From Rhizomys pruinosus (lineage: Eukaryota; Chordata; Mammalia; Rodentia; Spalacidae), in assembly GCA_009823505.1 (NCBI GenBank), contig VZQC01005585.1, forward strand, positions 202,905-266,904: DNA of 64,000 nucleotides, written 5' to 3'. The notes beneath the pieces were generated by a model. The model searched no databases and had not been told where the DNA came from. It saw only the letters and a program-made list of their open reading frames with translations. This document shows positions 47,656-57,171 of this stretch, one piece after another (the stretch's first letter is position 1; each line of letters begins with the position of its first letter). Made by a program: the position numbers and the translations under genes.

Positions 47656-48985
47656 AGTTGACTTGACATTCCTGAGGCATTTAATATGTCAGCATCTTGT
47701 GAATCCTGCTAGACTTAGCTCTTTTGGTGATTTGATATGGTTTTATAGCTCAATACTCAATGCACTGTAAGCATTCCATAAGTTTCCTGAATAAACAATT
47801 AAATGAAAATACGGTGAATCCATGTTCATCATTATATTCAGAAAAGCTTGGAAAGAAAACAAATTACATTGAACCTAATCTTCTCAATATTTCAAGTAGT
47901 TCTTTTTTCTTAAATCCTCAAGAATGTCAGAACCCATATTTAAAAATACTACTGATATGATTTATAATTATAATAACAAATTCATGATAGTTCTGATATT
48001 TGCAGGTATTTTCTCTACCCCATGTGATATAAATATAAAAACAGTACAAATATTTGGAATGCAATAATAAAACAGGTATTTCTCAAATTCTGAGTAAAGT
48101 TTTCTTCCAACTTGACAAAATTACCTTTCATATTCTGAAAAAGATCAGTCCAAAAATTACCATCTGATTCCATATACATGTGCTCATGAATATATGTAAA
48201 AATATAAACACATAGAGACTGAAGTTAGAGTAAAATGACAGCTTAGGGTTTTGTTAACCAACATCTTCCTACATGAATATTTACCCACTTAATTTGCAAT
48301 GAAAGTGATGCAAGTATTGCAGTTCACATTCAAGTGGCAATCCCCTTCTGGAAGCGATGCAAGTATTGCAGTTCACATTCAACATTGAAGTTCATGCAGA
48401 ATAATGCAGATTGCCTTGTCTAAGAAAATTCAACAGACAATTTTCTCATTAATTATACGTGTACATTGTGTAATGAGGGAAATGAAGGTGAGCTTGTGTT
48501 TACGTCATAAAGGTTGAAAATGTAATACATGATTTAGAAGACAACATGGGAAAGGTTTAACAACAAACTAGTCAGGAGGAAAAACGCATTGTACCCACAT
48601 GTCTCAGTGGATGCAAATTATCTGTTTCTGGATCAAACAGAGAATATTGTTTAGGAACAAGAAAGTAAATTATTGTTCATACATTTAAGATATTATACTT
48701 GTCACTTGAAATCTCTAGCGGTATTTCTAGGAGAAAAATGTGCTCAATGATAAGGTTATAGAAAGGTAAATGACTAAAGGTGCTGTCGGAATAACAGTGT
48801 CACCATGAATTACTGTGACAGGTACAATAATGATGCTGAGATCAAATATTGTCAAGTCTGATCACCCATCTTAAAACAGTTACCAGACTGGCGTTGGACT
48901 CTGACAACATCAGCAAGTTCTAGAGAATTCACCAGATAGTCTGTTGAGTATAAGGAGACATACTTTTTTAACAAAAAGTAATATT
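47656..48985. other. AT-rich unique sequence with a 27-bp direct repeat
   Basis: No gene recognised. A 27-bp unit (GATGCAAGTATTGCAGTTCA and onward) occurs at 48307-48333 and 48356-48382, period 49 bp. Confidence 0.6.
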
Positions 48986-48987
48986 TG

Positions 48988-49261
48988 GGGCTCTGGTGGT
49001 AGCCCAGTTGGTAGAATGCTTGCTTAGCTCTCGGGAAGCCTTGACTTTGATCCCCATTACTGCATAAGCTGCTCACTGCATGAGCCTGTAATCTCAGCCT
49101 TCAGAAAGTGGAGAATGAAGGATCCGTAGTCAAGGTTCCCCTTGGATACATAGCAGAATTTAAGGGAAGACTGTCGGCCTGGGATACATGAGATCTTGCC
49201 ATAAAAGGGAAAGAAATTTGAAATATATGTGGAAAATATAGTATCTGGAAAAAAAAAAAAG
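48988..49261 (+). mobile_element. B4 SINE and A-tract at the right edge of the 20.4-kb insert
   Basis: An ID-like head ('tggtggtagcccagttgg', 'agaatgcttgcttagc') is followed by a B1-like part ('gcctgtaatctcagcc', 'ggtccccttggatacatag' style, 'gatacatgagatcttgcc'), the B4 layout. An A-rich, roughly 40-base stretch and A12 follow, then the right copy of the 15-bp duplication. Whether the A12 belongs to the B4 or to the whole insert cannot be decided by eye. Confidence 0.75.
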
Positions 49262-49276
49262 AAGAAGAAATTTGGG
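49262..49276. repeat. Right copy of 15-bp target duplication
   Basis: AAGAAGAAATTTGGG, identical to 28839-28853, directly after an A-tract and directly before resumed L1 ORF2 sequence. Confidence 0.85.
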
Positions 49277-50625
49277 AGTTCTCACCTTTGTTTCTATCTT
49301 TCTGAGTAATTTAAATAATGTTGGTTGTCTATGTTCTTTAAATCCTGATAGAATTCCATTTGATAGTAATCCATTTGGGCCTGGGTTTTTCTTAGTTGGG
49401 AGGTTTTATATTACTGTTTCAGTTTCCTTAGAAGTTATGGTTCTGTTTAAACTGTTGATATCTTCTTGATTAAGCTTTGGTGATTCCCATGATTTTAGAT
49501 ATGCATCTATTTCTTGTGGGTTTACATATTTAATAGAGTATAGGGTTTTTTTTTTTTAAGTATTCCCTTAAAATGCTCTTGATATTTTTGCTGTCTGCTG
49601 TGATGTTTCCCCTTTCATCTCTAATTCTGTTGAACTGGAGCTGCTCTTTCTTTGCTTTTGTTAACTGAGCTAAGAGTTTGTTGATCTTGTTTATTTTTTC
49701 AAAGAACTAGCTTTTGGATTCATTGATTCTTTGTATTGTTTACTTTGTTTCTATTTCAATAATATTGCTCTGATTTGTGTTATTTCTTCTTGTCTGCTAG
49801 GTTTGGGTTTCATTTGTTGCTGCCTTTCAAGAATCTAAAGTTGCAATGTTAATTCAGTTATTTGTGCTTTTTCTAATTTTTTAATGTAAGCACTTAGAGC
49901 TATAAACTTCCCACTTAGGACTGATTTTAAAGTGTGCCATAGGTTTTGTTCTATTTTATTTTCCATTTTTTAATTCCAGGAATACTTTCATTTCTTTCTT
50001 TATTTCTCCTTTGACCTTTTCATGATTAAGAAGTGTGTTGTTTAATCTCCATGAGATTGCGTAGTTACTAGAGGATTGTGTAGTTACTAGGGCTTCTTCT
50101 GGTGTTGATTTTAAGCTCTATTGTATTGTGATATGACAAAATGTATGGAATTAATTCAGTTTTTGTATTTGTTGAAGCTTGTTCTGTACCCTAATATCTT
50201 GTTGATTTTGAAAAAGTTTACATAGGGTGGTAAATAGAAAGCGTATGCTTTGGTGCTAGGGTAGAATATCTAGTAGATATCTGTTAGGTACAGTTGCTGT
50301 ATGGTATTGTTCAATTCAGATGTCTCTCTGTTTGGGTTTGTCTGGTTGGACTGTCTAATGGGGACAGTGGCGCACTAAAGTCCTCTACTCCAAGTGAGTT
50401 AGGATTAATCTATGTCTTAAATTCCTGTAGTATTATATTTGTTAATTTGGGTGAACCAAAGTGTGGCGGATAGATGTTCAGAATTGTTGTATTTTCTTGG
50501 TTGATTGTTTCTTTGATAAGAACAAAGTGACCCTCTTCATCTCTTCTGATTAGTTTTAGTTTCAAGTCTAGTTTGTCAGATATTAGAATTGCTATTCTTG
50601 CTTGCTAATTAGTGCCAATTTCTTG
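49277..50625 (-). mobile_element. Host LINE-1, second piece (ORF2 RT to endonuclease)
   Basis: Decayed minus-strand ORF2, aligning with 59480 to about 60808 of the intact copy. Landmarks include 'gatagtaatccatttgggcc' and 'gatcttgtttattttttcaa'. It continues the L1 cut at 28853 and is itself cut at 50625 by a nested L1. Confidence 0.85.
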
Positions 50626-50635
50626 GAATATGTTT

Positions 50636-52285
50636 TATTTATTTATTTATTTATTTTAATATATATTTTGTACAAGATTATCAAATCAAGACCCGTGTTC
50701 CCCACCCTATGCCCCACCCCACTAGAGCTCATGTATTCTGCCAAACATGCTTTTCATCTCTTTCTCGTCTTTCTCAATATTCTCCATGTGGAAGTTGACT
50801 GTTTTGAGCAGAAGTTCACTGTTTCAGTCAGTTCTTTGATGCAGTCCTTTCTGTTGTTGTTGCTGTTGTTGTTGTTGTTGTTGTTGTTTCCAATATGCAT
50901 CGCTCCCAGCTGCATTGGACAAAAGCTCAAGGGGCCGTGCATATGAAATACTTACAACTAGGTAATTGGCACTAGCATCCACAGATGAGGGATACCATTC
51001 GTTGTTTGTTTTTCTGGGACTGTGTTACTTCACTCAGCATGATATCCTCTAGCTCCAGCCATTTTCCTGCAAAGCTTATGATGTCATCTTTCTTTACTGC
51101 TGCATAGAACTCCATTGTGTAGATGTACCACATTTTCTCTATCCATTCATCAGTTGAGGGGCATTTGGGTTGGTTCCAGCTCCTTGCTATTGTGAAGAGA
51201 GCTGAAATAAACATGGCCATGCATGTATCTCTGCGGTGGGGTGAGTCTTGAGGGTACATGCCTAGGAGTGGTATGGCTGGGTCGGGTGGCAAGTTCATTC
51301 CAAGTCTTCCAAGGGTTCTCCACACTGCTTTCCATAGTGGCTGTACGAGTTTACATTCCCACCAGCAGTGGATGAGTGTTCCCCTTTCCCCACAACCTCT
51401 CCAGCACTTGGTATCATTTGTTTTCTTGATCCTAGCCAGTCTTATTGGAGTAAGATGATATCTTAAAGTGGTTTTCATTTGCATTTCCTTAATGATTAGT
51501 GATGTTGAGCAGTTCTTGAGGTGTTTCTCAGACATCTCTAATTCCTCGCTTGTGAAGTCTCTGTTCAGTTCTTTGCTCCATCTATTGAGCGGGTCATTTG
51601 TTTTCTTTTTTCTTTGTTTTTTGAGTAGTTTATATATTCTGGAAATCAATGCTTTGTCAGATGTATCTGCAGTGAAGGTTTCCTCCCACTCTGTGGGATT
51701 TCTCTTCACTTCCTTGATTGTTTCTTTTGATGTACAGAAGCTTTTGAGTTTGATGAGGTCCCATTTGTCAATTGTCGACCTTAATTCTTGTGCAGCTGCT
51801 GTCTGATTTAGGAAGTCTTTTCCTACGCCTATGTCTTGTAGTCTGCTGCCAACTTTTTCTTCTATCACCTTCAGAGTTTGGGGTTTCACATTGAGGTCTT
51901 TGATCTATCTGGAGTTGACTTTTGTACAGGGTGAGAGGTAGGGGTTTAATTTCATTCTTCTACAAGTGGTGATCCAGTTTTGCCAACACCACCTGCTGAA
52001 GATGCTGTCTTTTCTCCATTGTGTCTTCTTGGCCCCCTTGTCAAATATGAGATGGCTGAAATTGTATGTACTCAAGTTTGGAACTTCGGTTTTGTTCCAT
52101 TGGTCAACAGGTCTGTTTTTGTGCCAGTACCAGGCTGTTTTTATGACTATAGCCCTGTAGTATAGTTTGAAGTCTGGTATAGAGATCTCCCCTGTATTGT
52201 TCTTTTCACTCAGGGTTGTTTTGGCTATTTGGGTTCTTTTGTTTTTCCAGATGAATTTAAGGACTTTTTTTCCCAAGCCTGTGAA
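50636..52285 (-). mobile_element. Nested 5'-truncated LINE-1 with 10-bp target duplication
   Basis: Minus-strand L1: tail complement as TTTA repeats at 50636-50655, 3'UTR to 50971 (with a GTT run at 50853-50887), then the ORF2 C-terminal part. GAATATGTTT flanks it at 50626-50635 and 52286-52295. It lies inside the host L1 ORF2 and is much better preserved than its host, so it is younger. Confidence 0.93.
50972..52285 (-). pseudogene. L1 ORF2 C-terminal part, one in-frame stop
   Basis: Two same-frame stretches (51905 rightward and 50972-51889) encode the ORF2 C-terminal domain. They are separated by one amber codon (51905-51907) where the intact copy has Trp in SRWTKDLN. The CCHC knuckle is intact (CWRGC, then [13 protein letters not shown]). 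The end is ...VSLICGC as in the intact copy. The N-terminal two-thirds, with endonuclease and reverse transcriptase core, were never copied in. The single stop suggests recent insertion. Confidence 0.92.
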
Positions 52286-52295
52286 GAATATGTTT

Positions 52296-53570
52296 CTTAA
52301 CACATTCAATACATGTGTCTTTTGCCTGGGCAGTCTAGTGCATTGATTTTTGAAGTTATTATTAAAGTGTGTGTATTGGTTCCCATCATTTTAAGTTCTT
52401 TTCACCTTTTTCATCTAACTTTGTGTTTACACAAGTTATGATGTCATTTAGTTTCTTTCTATTCCCCCTTTCTTCAGTTCTTTGTAAAGCTTAGTGAAAG
52501 GCCGTTTTTTTTTTTTTTTTTTTTTTTTTACCTGAATTATTTCAGTCTGTTAATTTTGTGAAAGATTTTTCTTTCCTCTTCAATTGTAATTGACATTTTT
52601 TGCTGGGCAAAGGAGTCTGGGTTGGCATCTATGGTCTTCAACCAGGAATACTTTGGTCCAGGCTCTTCTGATTTTCATAGTTTGCATGAAAAAGTCCACT
52701 GTAATGGGTTTTCCTTGATATGTGACTTGTTTTCTTTTGCAGCTTTTAGTATTCTGTTGTTCTATCCATTTAGTATTTTTATTATGATATGCCTTCCTCA
52801 TCCTGTCTGTTAGGCATTCTATGTGCTTCTTGTATTTTTATCGGCATAACTTTCTTTAATTTTGAGAAATTTTCTTCCACAATCCTATTGAAGATCTGGA
52901 GAAACCATTAACCTGAGATTTTTCTCCTTCCTCTATTCCTATGATGTGTAAATTTGGTGTTTTCATTGTATCCCACATTTCCTGTGTATTCAATTCCTTC
53001 ATTGCTTTAAATTTTTCATAATCTTTGCTTGAGTGGTCCAATTCTTCAACTTTATTATCTGGTCTTGATAATTTTGTTTGCCCTTTCATTTACTTTACTG
53101 GTGAGGCATTGTGTCCATTTGCATTGGCTTTCTGGGTGTGTCACTTCTTCAGCATGTGTTTTCTTCAATATCCCTTTTTAATCAGAGGTTCAAAATCCCT
53201 AACTTCTTTTAGTTGTTTGATTTTCTTGTGCGTTCTTAAAATTTGTTGAAGTCCTCGGTCATTTATATGGTTATTTATTTAAATTCTGTGTCCTGGGTTA
53301 TCCTTAGGGGCTTTATCTTCCTTCTCAAATTCTTCTCTGGGACAGTTGGCATTTGGTGGGGACATATTATTTGGGTTTTCCATACTATTATTTTTTTCAT
53401 TGTGATTTTGTCACGAGGATTTCTTTCATTGTTTGTGATTCAGGTGTTAAAATCAAGCCTTACTTTGTTGAATTGCAGTTGGGTTCTGTTTGTGTACTTG
53501 ATGTGCCTTGGTTTTTTTATGTTGGGTATGAAAAGCTGGTTGGTGTAGGCTTCAAATTCTCTCTTTTGAT
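52296..53570 (-). pseudogene. Host LINE-1 third piece: ORF2 start and decayed ORF1
   Basis: After the nested L1 the host L1 resumes with the start of ORF2, then ORF1 on the minus strand. ORF1 is recognisable by TMKTPNLHIIGIEEGEK (52856-53089), typical of the RNA-binding RRM part, and by QVTYQGKPITVDF and RRAWTKVFLVEDHRCQPRLL (52580-52801), the C-terminal nucleic-acid-binding part. Stops, frameshifts and a T25-type run at 52507-52531 break it. ORF1p is the trimeric RNA-packaging protein of L1; this copy is dead. Confidence 0.85.
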
Positions 53571-53924
53571 TTGATACTGGTGGGACTAGATGGCTCTAGT
53601 CCAGCTACACAGGAGTTCAGGCAGAAGTGCAAGTCAGGCATCAATTAATTAGTCTTCCTCCTAAAGCCTGGTCCAGCCCAATTTGGAATGCTTGCTTACC
53701 GCAGGCTGGATTCAGATGTTCTCAGGCAGTCTTCAAAGGTCTTGTTCCTTACTGAAAAAGGGCAGAGAAGCCTAACCCTTCAACAATGGGAGATGCTACA
53801 GATGGTCACAGTGCATCCAGATAGGCATAGTGGGATTTGGAGAGATCACATCCACTAGGAGCTAAGGGGGTCATCCCAAGATCTGGGGTGAGTTCAAGGC
53901 CAGCCTAGTCTACATAGCAAGTTC
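53571..53924 (-). repeat. Probable 5' region of the host L1 and a B1 fragment
   Basis: The stretch upstream of ORF1 has no recognised monomer structure but is in the right place to be the L1 5'UTR. A B1-like piece ('gagttcaaggccagcctagt', 'tacatagcaagttcc') lies at 53887-53925, plus orientation. Confidence 0.45.
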
Positions 53925-54964
53925 CATGTCCCCCGACCCACTCCAGTTCATACATTCTGCCATACATTGACCCTGTCTGCGGGTCATGTTACATCGGGTA
54001 CCCGAGAAGGACCCCAAAACCTGTGGAGATGAGCGAGAGAAAAGATCGAGACTTTGTGAAGTTGTCAAAGTCTGATTTATTGAACAATACAGCAGTATAT
54101 ATTTAGTAAAAGGCAGGAAGAATCAGGAAGAGGGGAGGGGGTGGGAGGTAGCTCTTGTAAAAGTTAAAGTTTATCGGGGCTGGCTGCTCGCACCGGCAGA
54201 GATTGTTTGCCCGGGATAAGCTTCCTCCGTGGGCTGCTGGCTCCGGCAGACAATGTTTGCTTGTGATAAGATTCCTCCGGAACATCAGGTATGCAGGTAG
54301 GAAGCTTCTCTGCATATCTGCACCTTTAGGGAACAGCTCTGAAGTTATTTCAGAGTTAACTTTTTATGAACCGGCTTACAGCTCCTCACAATACATATCT
54401 TGCATCTTTTTCTCAGTCTTTTTAAAGTTTTTCTCTGCAGAGGTTTGTTGTTAGGGCAGAAGTTAACTGTTTCAGTCAGTTCTTTGACCCAGTCCTTTTG
54501 TAATTGTTGTTCCCTCCCATTTGTATTGATCCAAAATATGCCTATATAAAAGTCACATACATAACAAAATTATGACCACTGAAAATAAAAACATGTTAAT
54601 TCCAAAATATGCTTAGGAGTTCACTTTTTCCCTTTAATTTTATATTACTCTAAAATAGGAATACATAACTTCCACCCATATACCACAATTACAATATCTG
54701 AAAATAAGTGGTAAGTTAATTCTAGATCCTGTTAAGGGATGCACATTATAACAGCACTGTTGTTTTCAGATAAAAAGAAATATACCTTAATGTTGCCCAG
54801 CTTGACTTTTAATCTACACAATTGAATTCTATGTAGCGGTTAAGAAAGATGACATCATGAGCTTTGCATGTAAATGGATGAAACTCAAAGCCATTATGCT
54901 AAGTGAAGTAACACAGACCCAGAAAAACAATGAATGGTATCCCTCATTTGTGGATGCTAGCATC
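53925..54964 (-). mobile_element. LINE-1 tail with 5' inversion, interrupted by a solo LTR
   Basis: L1 3'UTR in minus orientation occupies 53925-53967 and 54391 to about 54820. The last part, about 54822-54964, is ORF2 C-terminal sequence in plus orientation ('gaattctatgtagcggtta', encoding EFYVAVKKDD-like, then 'gtaacacagacccagaaaaa'). Such a 5' inversion is the signature of twin priming during L1 insertion. The LTR at 53968-54390 entered later. Confidence 0.85.
53968..54390 (-). mobile_element. Solo LTR of an endogenous retrovirus (ERV2/IAP-like)
   Basis: A 423-bp element that begins TG and ends CA, flanked by exact 6-bp duplications ATACAT at 53962-53967 and 54391-54396. The 6-bp length is typical of class II (ERV2) integrations. 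On the minus strand it has a TATA-like box (54097-54106) and an AATAAA signal (54076-54081), placing U3 at the right and a short R with U5 at the left. No internal viral region is present, so it is a recombination remnant. GC-rich repeats 'ctccggcagacaatgtttgc' / 'caccggcagagattgtttgc' lie in U3. Confidence 0.88.
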
Positions 54965-54965
54965 A

Positions 54966-55198
54966 AAGTTTTTTTTTATTTTGTTTTAAAACTTTTTATT
55001 TTACTATTATTTTTATTTTATGTGTATGAGTGTATTGCCCATGTGGTGCAATGCCTGTGGAGGTCAGAAGAGGATGCTGGATCCTTTGGAACTGGAGTAT
55101 GGTTGGTTGTTAGCTGCCTGTGAGTGCTGAGACTAAAACTAGGTCTTCTCCCTGACCAAACGCTGTTCCTAATACTGAGTGATCTCTCCAGCAGCTTT
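54966..55198 (-). mobile_element. B2/B3-type SINE, old
   Basis: Reverse: T-rich tail, 'gtgtatgagtgtattgccc', 'tgtggaggtcagaagagga', 'gtgagtgctgagactaaaac', 'gatctctccagcag'. Confidence 0.85.
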
Positions 55199-55259
55199 CA
55201 CAAAAACTCATTTGAACTATTTATTAAATATTTATTTATTTTTGTCCAATAATATTTTT

Positions 55260-56930
55260 TCTTCTATTACTTCTTTAATTTTTTTTTTCATTTTTAACAA
55301 TAAGTAATAATTTATGAGTAGAAGCATCCTTCATGTAAAACCAATTTGCAAGCAGTTGTGCCCAAAACCACACAGACCTTTCGATCCTACTAATGAATCA
55401 CAGGCAATTAGATATATAGGTATTTACACAGTACTAAATGTTATGGTAGGTTACTTTGGTATAGACACAGATGATTGGATGGTATGTTAATCCATGAATT
55501 ACATTTTTTCTGTAAAATATGACAAGGTCTTACTGTGGCTTATAACATCTCCTAACCACTAGAAGATGTAAGCTTGTGGCATCAGCCATGGGTTATTCCT
55601 CCAAGAAGAGAGCTAATAGCCAATTAGATTTGGGATATACAGATATATTGCTGCCACTGCTGCACAGTATTTCCAGGCAGGTGAGGTGTATCTGGTGCTG
55701 ACAGAGGAGTCTTGCTTGACTCAAGGAGACCCATATTTGCTTTATTGGTTTAGTGGCCTTTGGTAACACTCTCTGGTATTCCAGAGACCATCTGTACACT
55801 AGCAGTGTGGTCTCAATATATCTTTCCCATGCTTACATAAGGTCTTTGATAGCAGGGCCTTATTGCCTCTCTTCTTGCAGGTATCCCAGTTTACAGGCAA
55901 GAAGCCTTTACCTTTTGTGGGGGCTTGGATCCCCTGGCCAACATCTCCTTGGTAGAATAATCCATTGCTGACATCATAGCTCTCCTGTATTAATATATTT
56001 TGCTTAAATGCACAGCTTAAGGAGACTTTAGTATTATATTTGGTTCTGAATAGAGAATAATTCTTTTCACAGTTCCTATGTCTATTAATAAATTAAAGAA
56101 GGAAGTTTTACTGGTTTTATAAGAGATTACCTCTATAACAGTTGGCTCCAATTTACAGTTAGAGAGCAACCTCATCATCATCATATTCCTCCTTGTTCTA
56201 TGAAGGGGAAGTAATAAAGTCTCTCATATTAAAACTTTGCAGCACCTAGAAGGTAAGTTTCTTTAGGACTCATTATAAACAGTTGTTACAAGTAGGATCC
56301 ATAGAGGGGTTTGATGCCTGTAGCGGTCTGAGGCTTTTCTTCCTTTCAATGTTCAGACGGGCCAACCTTTCTGCTGGCACTTCCTGGTACAGCGTACACA
56401 ATGCAAAGCTGTATCTTTTATTTCTCAGCTGTTGAGTTGGTGACATTTTGACATGTGGGAAAATACAAATCTTTTCCCGTAGTTAGTTTTAAGACTTAAA
56501 TTGCAAGGTTTTTGACAAAAAGGTTTCATATATATCTGTATTCCCCCCTTTTTATTTTAGGTTTTTCTTTTTTGACCCTTTTTGTCTCAAAAAGGCACTT
56601 GTAGTACACATACCTATAGGCAGGAATCAAGTCGCAGGTTCCATCAAATTCATCCAAGCTATTTTGGGTGACTGTATGTCGTTAACCTGGGATGCAAACT
56701 TAATTCCTTAAGTTAAATCATCCTACAGGTAAAAGAGAATGCTACAAGATGATACTGTACAACAGAAAAATTATAGAGAACATTTGTATATGCCAATCCC
56801 AAAGTTATTGTTATACAAATTTTAAGTAAAACAAATGTGGACAACAACAATTTATATTTCTAATTAACTCAGATGCATTACCATTTTTATCAAAACCTTT
56901 AAACCAATGTTGTTTAATATACACATATTT
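55260..56930 (-). repeat. L1 3'UTR module U2 (left copy) with U1 remnant
   Basis: From about 55325 ('gaagcatccttcatgtaaaa') through 56930 it matches the right copy at 61700-63756 in the same direction, with a gap where most of U1 is absent. U2 landmarks are 'gcaattagatatataggt', 'ggatatacagatatat', 'gcttggatcccctggcc' and 'tgcagcacctagaaggta'. It adjoins the 3'UTR of the intact L1 and may be that element's own long 3' tail or an older copy that it entered. A 290-bp stretch at about 56370-56650 has no counterpart in the right copy. Confidence 0.75.
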
Positions 56931-57171
56931 ACTTTTACTAAGTCCTAAAACACCATGTAACCTGTAGACAGAGTCTGGGCAAAATTGGATACTTGTTGAA
57001 CTCACGTCAATTAAATATACATTAATCGAATATAGACCCATGTCCCTCTCCCGCCCCTCCCTCCCCTCCTGATTCACCATTTCAGTCAGTTTTCTGATGC
57101 AGTCTTTCTGTTGTTGTTCTTTTAATATGCATCCCTCTCCACAAGAAATATTTATAACTGGGTTATTGGCA

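Larger units (their letters stand above)
28854..49261 (+). mobile_element. 20.4-kb insert in the host L1 with 15-bp duplication and A-tract
   Basis: The block begins with GGCGGGACCCGGGCG directly after the left duplication and ends with A12 (49249-49260) plus G directly before the right one. The interrupted L1 is continuous across it: its left part stops at the ORF2 base matching 59479 of the intact copy and its right part resumes at the next. Inside, L1 is absent except for a 220-bp tail at 35.2 kb, unlike the L1-rich flanks. Duplication length, A-tract orientation and target (TTC/AAAG) fit L1-endonuclease priming. Size and mostly intergenic-looking content do not fit an ordinary retrocopy; a stepwise or assembly origin is open. 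Confidence 0.6.
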
